The position numbers and the translations under genes are program-made. Positions 34,891 to 44,680 of a stretch of DNA of 64,000 nucleotides are shown in pieces. The stretch is taken from the NCBI RefSeq assembly GCF_004310295.1, contig NZ_SISB01000008.1, positions 48,201-112,200 on the forward strand, given 5' to 3'. Below the pieces are notes generated by a model. It had not been told where the DNA came from, did not search any database, and worked only from the letters and a program-made list of their open reading frames with translations. Position 1 is the first letter of the stretch. Every line of letters starts with the position of its first letter. Source of the stretch: Pseudomonas sp. BGI-2. Lineage in GTDB: Bacteria > Pseudomonadota > Gammaproteobacteria > Pseudomonadales > Pseudomonadaceae.

Positions 34891-36618
34891 GTGCCGGATT
34901 CGTTTCGCGTTGTACCTCGTCGTAGATCCTCGCCTTGCACGCTGTTGTTGGCTTCGTCGTTGAGCCTGAGTGTTTTTACACTCCAGGCGGCAGAGCCTTC
35001 CGCCCCAGGTCAGGAAGTGCTGCGCCAGCAACAACAGCAACAGCGCGATCTGCAACAACTGCAACTGGACCAGCGCCGTCGGCAACTGGAACGCGGCAGC
35101 TTTGGTCCGGCACCGTTGACGCCGGCCGTCTCCGCCAGTGCTCCTGCCGATGAACGCTGCTGGCCCCTAAGTGGCACGCGCGTGGGCGGTGTCACCCTGA
35201 TCAGCAGCCAAACGCTCAACGAGCGGATCAAACCGCAACTGTCGTCGTGCATGGGCGTCGGACAGATCAACCATCTGCTGGCAACCATCACCGGCCTCTA
35301 TGTGGACGCGGGCTACATCGCCAGCCGGCCGTACCTGCGCAGCGCTCCGGCAGCCGGGCAATCGCTGGACATCGTGGTCGATGAAGGTTACGTCGAGTCC
35401 ATCGAACTGGCCGACCAGAGCCTGCCAGTGTCCCTCGGCGGGGCGTTCCCCGGGATGCTCGGCAAGCCGCTGTACCTGCGCGATCTTGAGCAAGGCCTGG
35501 ATCAGCTGAACCGCTTGCGTTCGCTTGACCTGACCGCCGACATCGCCCCCGGCACCCAGCCCGGCGCCTCGCGAATCATCCTGCGCTCGCGCTCCAGCGG
35601 TCAGTCACGCTGGGCGTTGGGCCTGGGCGTCGACAACCTCGGCAGCGCCAGCACCGGGCGTGATCGCGACACCTTGAGCCTGAGCCTCGACAGTCCGCTG
35701 GAGCTCAACGACGCCCTCAACGTGAGCGTCAGCGACACCCTCAATCACGGCGATCGTTACAGCCGTAACGCCAGCGTTTACTACGCCATTCCTTACGGTT
35801 ACTGGACCTACAGCGTATTCGCCAGCCATGCCGAATACCGCGCGCCGTTCAAACTCAGCACCCTGAAATTCCACAACACCGGCATCACCGACCAGCTCAG
35901 CGTGCGCGCCGACCGGGTGTTGTGGCGCGATCAAAGCCGTCAGCTCAGCGCCAATCTGCAACTGGCCCACAAAGACGTCGACAGCTATCTGGAGAACATT
36001 CGCCTCGGTATCCAGAGCCCGACCCTGACCGTGGCCGAAGCCGGTTTGAACCTGTTCTGGCTCAACAGCGCCGTGTGGAATCTGGACGTCAATTACGCCC
36101 AGGGCCTGCGCTGGCTCGGTGCTGATGACGATGCACCGCGCCAGGTCAACAACCTGCCCAAGGCGCAGTTTCGCAAGTACCGCGCCGGCCTCAGCCAGTG
36201 GCGCAACGGTCGGTTCGGCCAGCAGACGTGGCAGTGGCAAAGTCAGTTGAACGTGCAGTACAGCCCTGATCCGCTGCCCGCCATCGAACAACTGCTCGGC
36301 ACCGATGATTCCGCCGTGCGCGGTTACCGGGTCAACAGTGCGTCCGGCGCCAGCGGCGCGATCTGGCGTAACACGTTGCGTCTGCCGTTGCGCAGCGATT
36401 TGCCGGTGCTGGTCACCCCGCGCCTAGGTCTGGACAACGGCTGGATCAAGGCCGACCACGGCGCCCAGGGGCAACGCCTGAGCGGTGCCAGCGCCGGGGT
36501 CAACCTGAGCTGGAAAAACCTGCAAGTGGACGTCGATTACCAACGCAGCCTCAACACCCCCAGCGGTTTAAGGCATGAGCCAGAGACCTGGCTGATGCGC
36601 GTGGGGTTGCAGATATGA
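34891..36618 (+). CDS. Two-partner secretion outer-membrane transporter (TpsB, FhaC/ShlB/HecB family)
   Basis: A 575-residue Omp85-superfamily transporter for the TpsA protein encoded next. A signal peptide (LLLASSLSLSVFTLQA) is followed by a Gln/Arg-rich N-terminal helix. Then come a POTRA-containing ShlB-type domain (GVTLISSQTLNERIKPQLSS, DIVVDEGYVESIEL) and a 16-strand barrel with the conserved loop motif VRGYR at 476-480. The start is GTG at 34891, supported by AAGGA seven bases upstream; no ATG in frame keeps the signal peptide. It is 105 bases ahead of the tpsA gene on the same strand. Confidence 0.93.
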   Translation: MPDSFRVVPRRRSSPCTLLLASSLSLSVFTLQAAEPSAPGQEVLRQQQQQQRDLQQLQLDQRRRQLERGSFGPAPLTPAVSASAPADERCWPLSGTRVGGVTLISSQTLNERIKPQLSSCMGVGQINHLLATITGLYVDAGYIASRPYLRSAPAAGQSLDIVVDEGYVESIELADQSLPVSLGGAFPGMLGKPLYLRDLEQGLDQLNRLRSLDLTADIAPGTQPGASRIILRSRSSGQSRWALGLGVDNLGSASTGRDRDTLSLSLDSPLELNDALNVSVSDTLNHGDRYSRNASVYYAIPYGYWTYSVFASHAEYRAPFKLSTLKFHNTGITDQLSVRADRVLWRDQSRQLSANLQLAHKDVDSYLENIRLGIQSPTLTVAEAGLNLFWLNSAVWNLDVNYAQGLRWLGADDDAPRQVNNLPKAQFRKYRAGLSQWRNGRFGQQTWQWQSQLNVQYSPDPLPAIEQLLGTDDSAVRGYRVNSASGASGAIWRNTLRLPLRSDLPVLVTPRLGLDNGWIKADHGAQGQRLSGASAGVNLSWKNLQVDVDYQRSLNTPSGLRHEPETWLMRVGLQI

Positions 36619-36723
36619 CCACCGCCTCACCCTATAAACATTCAGCCGTCGGACCTGTGCGCGACAGCCTCGGCAATCATCCCAACGCGCAACGTGATGC
36701 CGCACTTTTATTGAGAGGTTCCT

Positions 36724-39700
36724 ATGCCTGAACAAACATTTGCGTTCCATCTTTCCCCTCGGGGAAAACTGCGCTGGGCGATTGCCAGCCTGTTCCTGAT
36801 TGCCCATCTGCCAAGTGCTCTGGCGGGTGGTGTGGTGGTCGCGCCGGGCCCCGGCGGCAACGCGCAACTGCAAACCCAGGGCGGCGTGCCGATCGTCAAT
36901 ATCGTTGCGCCCAATGGCTCGGGCCTGTCGCATAACCAGTTCCTCGACTACAACGTCGATCGCCAGGGCCTGGTGTTGAACAACGCCTTGCAGGCCGGGC
37001 AGTCCCAGCTCGCCGGGCAACTGGCCGCCAACCCGCAACTCCAGGGCCAGGCCGCGAGTGTGATCCTCAACGAAGTGGTCAGCCGCAACGCTTCGGCCAT
37101 CAACGGTGCCCAGGAAATCTTCGGCCGCGCCGCCGATTACGTGTTGGCCAACCCCAACGGCATTTCGGTGAACGGCGGCAGTTTCATCAACACGCCGAAC
37201 GCCAACCTGGTGGTCGGCCGCCCCGAATTGAACGACGGCAAGCTGCAATCCCTGAACACCCGTGATGCCTCCGGGACGTTGCAGATTCAGGGCGCGGGCC
37301 TGCAAAACCGTGAGGGCTCGATCAACCTGATCGCCCCGCGCATCGACAGCCAGGGCAGCCTCAACGCTCGGGATCAGCTGAGTCTCACCGTCGGCCGCAA
37401 TCAAGTGGATTACGCCTCGGGTCAGGTGAAAGCCGTGGACCCGACCGGCAACACCAGCGATCAACGCATCGACGCCAGCCTGTTTGGCGCCATGCAGGCC
37501 GGGCGCATCAACATCGTCAGCACCGCCGAAGGCGCGGGCGTGCGGGTCGGGCCGGTACAGGTCGCGGGCCGCGATGGCGTGCAGATTCGCTCGGCAGGGG
37601 ATTTGAGCATCAGCGGCCAAGCGGTTCCCGACAGCCTCGATGTGGTCCAGGCCGGCGTGCGCAGCAGCCAGGGCGACGTCGGCCTGCACAGCGGCAAGGA
37701 CCTGACCCTGGCCGCCACCGACGTCAGCGGTCGCGACGTCAAACTCGCCGCCGGACGCAACCTGACCCTGACCACCGTCGAAAGCCGCCATCTCCAGGAG
37801 AAACGCGAAAACTGGAACAACAGCACCATCGGCATCACCTGGGAAACCTACGATCGCACGCAGACCGACAGCGATTCACGCCAGCACGGCAGCCGGATTC
37901 TCGCCAGCCGGGACGCGCAACTGTCGTCCGCTGGCGACACGGAATTGAACGCTGCCAAGATTGAAGCGGCAAAGAATCTCAGCGTGCAAAGCGGTGGCGA
38001 TTTACGCCTGAGCGTCGCCACCGAAAGCCACACCCAGACCGATCAGGGCAACCACCGCAAACACCTGTGGAAAGCCGATTGGGACACCCGCAGCGAAGAG
38101 CAGCGCAGCATCACCAGCCAACTGAAGGGCGGCAACATCGCCCTGCAGACCGCCTCGTTGCTGCGTTCCGAAGGTGCTGAGCTGAACAGCGCCGGCGACA
38201 TCCACCTCGCGGGCAAGCAGGTGGAAATCACCAGCGCCAGCCGCACTCAGCGCAACAGCGACAACCGTTACTCGGGCGATCTGGTGGGCGGCGGTTTCTT
38301 CGGCAAGACCGGCGACGCCGATCAGGGCAAAACCCAGAATCAGGGCAGTAAAATCAACGCGTCCGGCAAGCTGATCGTCAAGGCCGATGACGTACGCATC
38401 AGCGGCAGCCAGGTGCGCGGCGGTTCTGAATCCAGCGTCATCAGCGACAAGGGTTCGCTGGTGATCGATGGCGTGCAAGACACTTCCCACGCCAACAACC
38501 ACGACAAGGACAGCAAGTTCTTCGGCATCACCAAGGACGAAACCCGGCAGAACGCCAAGGGCAGCAGCACGGTGCGCAGTGAGCTGACGTCGGACAGCAA
38601 CCTCACGCTCAAGAGCGCCAAGGACATCGAAGTGGCCGGTTCCACGGTCAAGGCCGGCGGCACTCTGAACGCGGAAGCGGCGGGGGATGTGCAGGTGCAT
38701 TCCGCACAAAACACCCGCGACAGCAGCACGACCACCGAGACGCGCGGCTTCGATGCCTACGCCAAGGAAAACGCCCCAGACGCCGGCCAGTATCGTGCCG
38801 GTGTGCACTACGAAGACAAGCAACAAAACATGACCAGCAACGACGTCAAACAGCAGGGCTCAAGCCTCAGCGCCGGCACTGTGCAACTGACGGCGGGAGG
38901 CGACCTGACGCTTAAAGGCGCCGAGGTCAATGCGACCCACGGCGATACGACGCTGACCGGCAAAAACGTCTCGCTGCTGGCCGAGCAGGACAGCCACAGC
39001 ACCACAACGGACAAAACCAGCACCAGCGGCGGCTTCTACTACACCGGCGGCCTCGACCGTGCCGGCAGCGGCGTCGACTTCGCGCACACCACCTCGCAAG
39101 ACACCACCGGCAAAACCACTGCGCAAACCACGGGCGTGCAGAGCAGCGGTATCCTGAACATCAACACCGGCAAACTCACCACCGAAGGCGCGCGTCTTGA
39201 TGCCGGCAAAGGTCTGAATGTCGCGGCGGTCGATGTCGACAATCGCGCCACTAATAACACTGACAGCAGCACCCATAAAGACAGCAGCTGGTCGGCGGAC
39301 ATCGGTGCCAACGTCGAGTACAAGGACATCGCCCGGCTGATCGCCGGTGCGGTCAAGGACGTGCTGGCCGGTAAAGTGCCGGACAAGGATGCACTGGCCA
39401 ATCTCGGCCAGCCGAATGTCGGCATCGACCTCGCTATCGGTCATCAGAACACCCGCCACACCGAGCAAACCGGCAACGCCGTGGTCAGCCAGTTCAAGGG
39501 CGGCACCGTGGACGTGAAAGTCGCCGGGACGTTGCAGGACCAGGGCACTCAGTACCAGGCGAGCGCGGGCAAGGTAAACATCACCGCCGATACGTTGGTG
39601 GCGAGCGCTGCGAGCAATACCCGCAGCAGCACCGATCAGGCACTGGACGCCAAGGCAGATGTGCGGGTCTACACCAAAACCGGTGAGGACGTGAACGTCG

Positions 39701-41235
39701 CCGGCAGTGGTGCGGGCGGAAGCAGTCGGACGCACAAGGACAGCTCCAGCGCCGTGGTCGGCAGCTATGCCGGCAGTGAAGGAGTGAACATCAACCTGCG
39801 TGGCGATGGTCAGTTCGAAGGCAGCCATTTTGACGGCGGGCAGGGCGGTGTTGCGATCAAGACCGGTGGTGAACTGGCGCTGAACCAGGCCAATGATCGC
39901 CAGAGCAGCGACACCTCCAGCCTGCGCGGGAACGGCTCGTTGAACGTCGGCACTGCGCCGGGCACCAACGGCACCAATGTGGATCTGGGCGCCGGTTTCC
40001 AGCTCGATCACACCGGCAAACAGACCCGGGACAGCCAGGCTCAGGTAGCGAGTATTCAGGGCAAAGGTCCAGTGCTGCTGAGCAGCGATGGCGACCAAAT
40101 CCTGCAAGGGACGAAGGTCGACACGCTGGGCGGTATTGACCTGAAGGCTGGCGGCAAACTCGATCTGCAAGCGGCGACCGACACCCACAACACCACCGGC
40201 AGCAACCTAGGGGGTGGCCTCAAGGTGGGCGGCAGCAAAACCAGCACAGAGAAAAGCGCTGATCAGGGCGGAAATCTGAGCGGCAATTTCAACATCGGTC
40301 GGGTCAATGAAACGACCCGGACCTTCACCGGTGGCCAGCTCAATAGCCAGGACAAAATCGCCCTCAGCGGCGATGCGATCCACCTGCAAGGCACCCAAGT
40401 CAACGCCCCGAGCGTCAGCCTCGATGCGCATCGCGGCGGCATCTATCAGGAATCGGCCCAGTCCACTCAGACCCGGACTAACTGGAATGTGGCACTGAAT
40501 GCCGGCGGTAACCTGAGCAACAGCACACCGGTTGTCACGGATGAAAAGAACGTCGTCGCCAGTGATCACGGCTTCAATGCCGGGGCCAAGGTCGGAGTTG
40601 ATGTTGTGCGCGGCACGAGCCAGCAGAACAGCCAGATCAAGGCTGACAGCGTGGTGTTGAACAGCGCGGGGGATACGTATCTGGCGGGGGCGCGGATTGA
40701 TGCGGCGACCGTCAGCGGCAAGGTGGGCGGTGACTTGAACGTGGAAAGTCGCCAGTACAGCCAGACCAGCGCCAAGCTTGATGTGGACCTCGGCCTGACG
40801 GGCAAGAAGGCTGCACCGGCCGATAAGGACAACGTGGCCGAGAACAGCAAGCTGGGCGGAACCGACTACAAACCGACGCTGAAACTGGAAGGCGATTACG
40901 CGCACAAAGACAGCGTCGGCCAGGCTTCCGGCATCAGTGGCACCCAGGGTGTGAACCTGAAGGTTGGCGGCGCAACACAACTGACCGGCGCGCGGATTGC
41001 GGCCACTGAAGGCCGTGTTGACCTGGGTGGTTCCGAGGTCAGCACTGCGAGCGTGAGCAACCGTGATTACGGGGTCAACGCCGGTCTGGATTTGCCTGAA
41101 AAGGCAAAAGGTGAAGGCGGCAAACCGGTTGTTTCAACCCCGGATGAGCACAGCGTCAAACTCGGTCCTGTAACCCTTGGCGGTCATTACGACAGCCAAT
41201 CGCTGCAGGCCGGGATCGACGAAAAAAACATCTAA
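36724..41235 (+). CDS. Filamentous-haemagglutinin-like TpsA exoprotein
   Basis: A 1503-residue secreted adhesin-type protein. A signal peptide (about residues 17-35, LFLIAHLPSALA) is followed by the two-partner-secretion domain to about residue 290, with NHNQF-like GLSHNQFLDYNVDRQGL and the NPNGI motif at 143-147. The rest is degenerate haemagglutinin repeats, rich in DxxL-xAGxDLTLxAAxV-type beta-helix turns. It ends plainly in SLQAGIDEKNI: there is no VENN pre-toxin motif, no DUF637 and no toxin domain, and no immunity-like gene follows. I infer an adhesion or aggregation role rather than contact-dependent inhibition. An upstream GAGAGG supports the start. It is secreted by the TpsB encoded just upstream. 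Confidence 0.9.
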   Translation: MPEQTFAFHLSPRGKLRWAIASLFLIAHLPSALAGGVVVAPGPGGNAQLQTQGGVPIVNIVAPNGSGLSHNQFLDYNVDRQGLVLNNALQAGQSQLAGQLAANPQLQGQAASVILNEVVSRNASAINGAQEIFGRAADYVLANPNGISVNGGSFINTPNANLVVGRPELNDGKLQSLNTRDASGTLQIQGAGLQNREGSINLIAPRIDSQGSLNARDQLSLTVGRNQVDYASGQVKAVDPTGNTSDQRIDASLFGAMQAGRINIVSTAEGAGVRVGPVQVAGRDGVQIRSAGDLSISGQAVPDSLDVVQAGVRSSQGDVGLHSGKDLTLAATDVSGRDVKLAAGRNLTLTTVESRHLQEKRENWNNSTIGITWETYDRTQTDSDSRQHGSRILASRDAQLSSAGDTELNAAKIEAAKNLSVQSGGDLRLSVATESHTQTDQGNHRKHLWKADWDTRSEEQRSITSQLKGGNIALQTASLLRSEGAELNSAGDIHLAGKQVEITSASRTQRNSDNRYSGDLVGGGFFGKTGDADQGKTQNQGSKINASGKLIVKADDVRISGSQVRGGSESSVISDKGSLVIDGVQDTSHANNHDKDSKFFGITKDETRQNAKGSSTVRSELTSDSNLTLKSAKDIEVAGSTVKAGGTLNAEAAGDVQVHSAQNTRDSSTTTETRGFDAYAKENAPDAGQYRAGVHYEDKQQNMTSNDVKQQGSSLSAGTVQLTAGGDLTLKGAEVNATHGDTTLTGKNVSLLAEQDSHSTTTDKTSTSGGFYYTGGLDRAGSGVDFAHTTSQDTTGKTTAQTTGVQSSGILNINTGKLTTEGARLDAGKGLNVAAVDVDNRATNNTDSSTHKDSSWSADIGANVEYKDIARLIAGAVKDVLAGKVPDKDALANLGQPNVGIDLAIGHQNTRHTEQTGNAVVSQFKGGTVDVKVAGTLQDQGTQYQASAGKVNITADTLVASAASNTRSSTDQALDAKADVRVYTKTGEDVNVAGSGAGGSSRTHKDSSSAVVGSYAGSEGVNINLRGDGQFEGSHFDGGQGGVAIKTGGELALNQANDRQSSDTSSLRGNGSLNVGTAPGTNGTNVDLGAGFQLDHTGKQTRDSQAQVASIQGKGPVLLSSDGDQILQGTKVDTLGGIDLKAGGKLDLQAATDTHNTTGSNLGGGLKVGGSKTSTEKSADQGGNLSGNFNIGRVNETTRTFTGGQLNSQDKIALSGDAIHLQGTQVNAPSVSLDAHRGGIYQESAQSTQTRTNWNVALNAGGNLSNSTPVVTDEKNVVASDHGFNAGAKVGVDVVRGTSQQNSQIKADSVVLNSAGDTYLAGARIDAATVSGKVGGDLNVESRQYSQTSAKLDVDLGLTGKKAAPADKDNVAENSKLGGTDYKPTLKLEGDYAHKDSVGQASGISGTQGVNLKVGGATQLTGARIAATEGRVDLGGSEVSTASVSNRDYGVNAGLDLPEKAKGEGGKPVVSTPDEHSVKLGPVTLGGHYDSQSLQAGIDEKNI

Positions 41236-41246
41236 ACCGCAAGACC

Positions 41247-41333
41247 CTGTGGGAGTGAGCTTGCTCGCGATAGCGGCCGTACAGTCGAGAAAATTCTTGA
41301 CTGACATACCGAAATCGCGAGCAAGCTCCCACA
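41247..41333. repeat. Inverted REP-type pair
   Basis: Inverted TGTGGGAGTGAGCTTGCTCGCGA-type units between the convergent tpsA and thiolase genes. Confidence 0.82.
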
Positions 41334-41355
41334 TTTGATTACTGTCGCTCTAACC

Positions 41356-42537
41356 TCAAACCCGCTCAAAAATCGCCGCAATCCCCTGCCCACCACCAAT
41401 GCACATGGTCACCAGCGCATATCGGCCGTTGACGCGGTGCAATTCGTGGATAGCTTTGGTGGCAATCATTGCCCCTGTCGCGCCCACTGGGTGACCGAGG
41501 GAAATGCCCGAGCCGTTCGGGTTGACCTTGGCCGGGTCGAGATCCAGTTCCTGGCTGACCGCGCAGGCCTGGGCGGCGAAGGCGATGTTGGCTTCGATCA
41601 CGTCCATATCAGCGGTCGTCAGGCCTGCGCGTTTGAGTGCCAGGCGGGTGGCGGGAATCGGGCCCAGGCCCATCAGTTCTGGTTCTACACCGGCGTGGGC
41701 GTAGCTGACCAGGCGGGCGAGCGGGCGCAGGTTGTTGGCCTGAACTGCCTTGCCGGTGGCCATGACCAGTGCCGCGGCACCGTCGTTCAGGCCCGAGGCA
41801 TTTCCGGCAGTGACCGAACCGTCCTTCTTGAACGCCGGCTTCATCTGCGCGAGTTGTTCAATCGAGGTGGAACGAGGATGTTCGTCGATGCTGAACAGCG
41901 TTGTTTCCTTGCGATCGCGGATTTCGACCGCAGCAATCTGCTCACTGAAGTAGCCATTGGCGATCGCGAACGCCGCGCGTTTTTGATCTTCCAGGGCGAG
42001 GGCGTCCTGCATGTCGCGGGTGATGCCGTTGCGCAGGGCGACGTTCTCGGCGGTGATGCCCATGTGGATACCGTGGAACGGGTCATGCAGGATGCCCAGC
42101 ATGTAGTCGATGGCCTGAACGTTGCCCATGCGTGCACCCCAACGGGCGGACGGCATCAGGTACGGGCCGCGGCTCATGGATTCGGCACCAGCGCCGATCG
42201 CGATCTCGGCGTCGCCGAGCATCAAGGTCTGGGCCGCGCTGATAATGGCTTGCAGGCCGGAACCGCAGAGGCGGTTGACGTTGTAGGCGGGTGTTTCTTT
42301 CGGGATGCCGGCGTTCATCGCGGCGACCCGGGAAATGTACGCATCGCGGGTTTCGGTCGGGATCACATTGCCCATCACCAGATGGCCGATTTGCGCCGGG
42401 TCCACGCCGGAGCGCTCCAGGGCTGCCTTGACGGCCGTGGTCGCCAGATCGGCCAGCGGGACATCTTTGAGCGAGCCCCCAAAGGAGCCGATGGCGGTGC
42501 GTGCGGCGCTGACAACAAATACGTCTGGGGTGTTCAT
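41356..42537 (-). CDS. Acetyl-CoA C-acyltransferase (thiolase)
   Basis: A 393-residue thiolase. The acylated Cys is in NRLCGSGLQAIISA (near residue 89). The C-terminal motifs NPNGSGISLGHPVGATGA and CIGGGQGIA supply the His and second Cys. The length and the AIGSFGGSLKDV start resemble degradative/acetoacetyl-CoA thiolases (AtoB/PhaA-like) in the cytoplasm. Its ATG overlaps the stop codon of the upstream enoyl-CoA hydratase (ATGA), so the two are translated together and probably act in one beta-oxidation or aromatic-acid pathway. Confidence 0.92.
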   Translation of the reverse strand: MNTPDVFVVSAARTAIGSFGGSLKDVPLADLATTAVKAALERSGVDPAQIGHLVMGNVIPTETRDAYISRVAAMNAGIPKETPAYNVNRLCGSGLQAIISAAQTLMLGDAEIAIGAGAESMSRGPYLMPSARWGARMGNVQAIDYMLGILHDPFHGIHMGITAENVALRNGITRDMQDALALEDQKRAAFAIANGYFSEQIAAVEIRDRKETTLFSIDEHPRSTSIEQLAQMKPAFKKDGSVTAGNASGLNDGAAALVMATGKAVQANNLRPLARLVSYAHAGVEPELMGLGPIPATRLALKRAGLTTADMDVIEANIAFAAQACAVSQELDLDPAKVNPNGSGISLGHPVGATGAMIATKAIHELHRVNGRYALVTMCIGGGQGIAAIFERV

Positions 42538-43316
42538 GAAGGCGTTCCTGTAGAGGGGTTCTTTTCGGTGCTGCGATTAAGGAGTGCGTTCAACGCCGCC
42601 TGCGCTTCAGGGGTTTTCAGGCGCTTGATGAACAGCAAATTTTCTTGGCGAAGGGTGGCTTGCAGTTCCGGCATCGACGTCTGTTTGAGCAATTGCCGGG
42701 ATTGACGCAGGGCTTCCTGGGGGAGCGCCAGCAGTCGACGCGCCATGTGCTCGGCGGCCGCCAGGCACTGTGGTCCGTCGTCGAATAGTTCGTTGGCCAA
42801 CCCGCACGCGACGGCAGCGGCACCGTCCAGGCTGTCGCCCCAAAGCAGCAAGCGCGCTGCCCGGGCATGGCCGAGCAGGCGCGGCAGCAGCAGACTGGCG
42901 CCAAACTCCGGGCACAGGCCCAGGTTCACGAACGGCGTGCGCAACCGGGCATTGCGGGTGACCAGCACCTGATCGCAATGCAGAAGCAGGGTGGTGCCAA
43001 TTCCGATGGCCGCTCCGCATACGGCCGCGATCAACGGTTTTTGCAGGTGGATGACCACGCGCATCAGGCGAAACGCCGGGCTGTCCAGATCGGTCGGCGG
43101 ATGCTGGAGAAAATCCGCCAGGTCGTTACCGCTGGTAAAGCACGAGGCTCCGCCCGTGAGAATGATCACGCCGGTTTCAGCGTCTTCATCAGCGGCCAGC
43201 AACTGGTCGGCCAGCTGCGTGTACATGCTGTTGTTCAGCGCGTTGAGTTTGTCGGGGCGGTCAAAGGTGAGCGTCAGGACGCCTTCATTTCGTTCTTGTT
43301 TGATCAGGTCGTTCAT
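42534..43316 (-). CDS. Enoyl-CoA hydratase/isomerase
   Basis: A 260-residue crotonase-family protein. FDRPDKLNALNNSM and CFTSGNDLADFLQHPP form the CoA-binding and oxyanion segments. The second oxyanion segment is KPLIAAVCGAAIGIGTTLLL. The catalytic positions look like those of the isomerase/atypical subgroup (the first catalytic Glu of classical hydratases is not obvious; PEFGASLLLPRL carries one). Start ATG at 43314-43316 fits the family; a longer frame reads into the promoter. It is first in an operon with the thiolase. Confidence 0.88.
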   Translation of the reverse strand: MNDLIKQERNEGVLTLTFDRPDKLNALNNSMYTQLADQLLAADEDAETGVIILTGGASCFTSGNDLADFLQHPPTDLDSPAFRLMRVVIHLQKPLIAAVCGAAIGIGTTLLLHCDQVLVTRNARLRTPFVNLGLCPEFGASLLLPRLLGHARAARLLLWGDSLDGAAAVACGLANELFDDGPQCLAAAEHMARRLLALPQEALRQSRQLLKQTSMPELQATLRQENLLFIKRLKTPEAQAALNALLNRSTEKNPSTGTPS

Positions 43317-43545
43317 GTACGTGCCCTGGGTGATCTGTATGTGGGGCACTCTAAGCGCGGGACCGGCGCTGGATCTATGACAAAACAAGTCAACGAAACT
43401 GCTGCTTTTTGCCATGTCGGGCAGTCACGAGCGCCGCAAACCGGCTCACACACCCATTCGGGGTATGGTGCCGTTGGCTGAATCGCTCAATAGTGGATTC
43501 ATCCGCTCATCCAGATCGGAACTCGCTTGATAAGGTGAATTTGCT

Positions 43546-44649
43546 ATGCGCAAGGCCTTCTTGGTGATGCTTGGTGCGTTAGTTTTACCGCTGTCGGTAG
43601 GCGTCCACGGCGCCGAAGTGGACGATAACAACACGCTGCGGCTGTATAACTGGGCGGATTACATCGGCGAAAAAACCATTGCCGACTTTCAGAAAGCCAC
43701 GGGCATCAAGGTTATTTACGACACCTTTGATGCCTATGAAACGGTTCAGGCCAAGTTGCTCACCGGCCACTCCGGGTATGACCTGGTGGTGTTGAACGCC
43801 TCCCTCGCGCCCCCGCTGATCAAAGCCAAAGTGTTCCAGCCACTCGATAAAAAGTTGCTGCCAGGCTGGACCAACCTTGACCCGAAAGTCTTGCAGGACT
43901 TGCAGGGGTTTGATGCCGGCACACTGTACTCGGCACCCTATACCTGGGGCAGCAACGGCATTACTTACAACGTCGACAAAATCCTGGAACGCATGCCGGA
44001 TGCGCCGATTGGCTCGTTGGCGATGATCTTCGATCCGAAAATCGTCGCGCGTTTTGCTGATTGCGGCGTGACCCTGGTCGATGCGCCCACTGAAGTCATT
44101 CCACTGGCCCTGAAGTACCTGGGACGAGACCCCAGAAGCGCAGCGCCCGAAGATCTTAAAGCCGCTCAGGATTTGCTCTTGTCGGTCCGGCCCTACATCC
44201 GCAAGTTCGACTCGGTCAACTACCTGACCAGCCTGCCCAATGGCGATGTGTGCATGGCCATGACCTGGTCGGGCGATTACGCGACCGCCATGGCCCGCGC
44301 CGAAGAGGCCAAGTTGAAAATCAAACTGGCCTATTTCATTCCCAAGGAAGGTTCGCTGATCTGGTTCGACAACTTGTACATCCCCGCCGATGCGCCGCAC
44401 GTGGCCAACGCACACAAGTTCCTGGATTACTTGATGCAGCCACAAGTGATGGCGGACGTGACTGACTACATTCATTACGCCAACAGCAATGCGGCGGCCA
44501 CGCCGTTGGTGCACGCCGATGTGCGCAACAACCCGGCGATTTATCCCGATGACGAAACTCGCCAGCGGCTGTTTCCGCAGAAAACCCAGGATGCAAAAGA
44601 CATGCGCGCCATGACCCGCGTCTGGAGCACGGTGAAGAGCGGAATTTGA
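43546..44649 (+). CDS. PotF/SpuD-type polyamine-binding periplasmic protein
   Basis: A 367-residue substrate-binding protein. A signal peptide (LVMLGALVLPLSVGVHGAE) is followed by the PotF/PotD fold: LRLYNWADYIGEKTIADFQK, YDLVVLNASLAPPLI, PYTWGSNGITYNVDKI, and a Trp/Asp-bearing MAMTWSGDYATAM. It probably binds putrescine or a related diamine. No ABC permease or ATPase genes are nearby, so it must share a transporter elsewhere or act as a sensor. An AAGGTGA ribosome site precedes the ATG. It is followed 31 bases later by a class III aminotransferase, consistent with uptake and catabolism of one amine. Confidence 0.88.
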   Translation: MRKAFLVMLGALVLPLSVGVHGAEVDDNNTLRLYNWADYIGEKTIADFQKATGIKVIYDTFDAYETVQAKLLTGHSGYDLVVLNASLAPPLIKAKVFQPLDKKLLPGWTNLDPKVLQDLQGFDAGTLYSAPYTWGSNGITYNVDKILERMPDAPIGSLAMIFDPKIVARFADCGVTLVDAPTEVIPLALKYLGRDPRSAAPEDLKAAQDLLLSVRPYIRKFDSVNYLTSLPNGDVCMAMTWSGDYATAMARAEEAKLKIKLAYFIPKEGSLIWFDNLYIPADAPHVANAHKFLDYLMQPQVMADVTDYIHYANSNAAATPLVHADVRNNPAIYPDDETRQRLFPQKTQDAKDMRAMTRVWSTVKSGI

Positions 44650-44680
44650 TCGTTTAATTTTTCGGTTTGAGGTTCTTTGT

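Noticed and set aside
33870..34925. 351-codon plus-strand frame spanning the MFS remnants
   Set aside because: Only the part from about 34405 to 34708 resembles a real protein; the first half is antisense to the EmrB remnant.
36724..41235. Contact-dependent inhibition (CdiA-type) system
   Set aside because: There is no VENN motif, no C-terminal toxin domain and no small immunity gene downstream, so only an adhesin-type TpsA can be supported.
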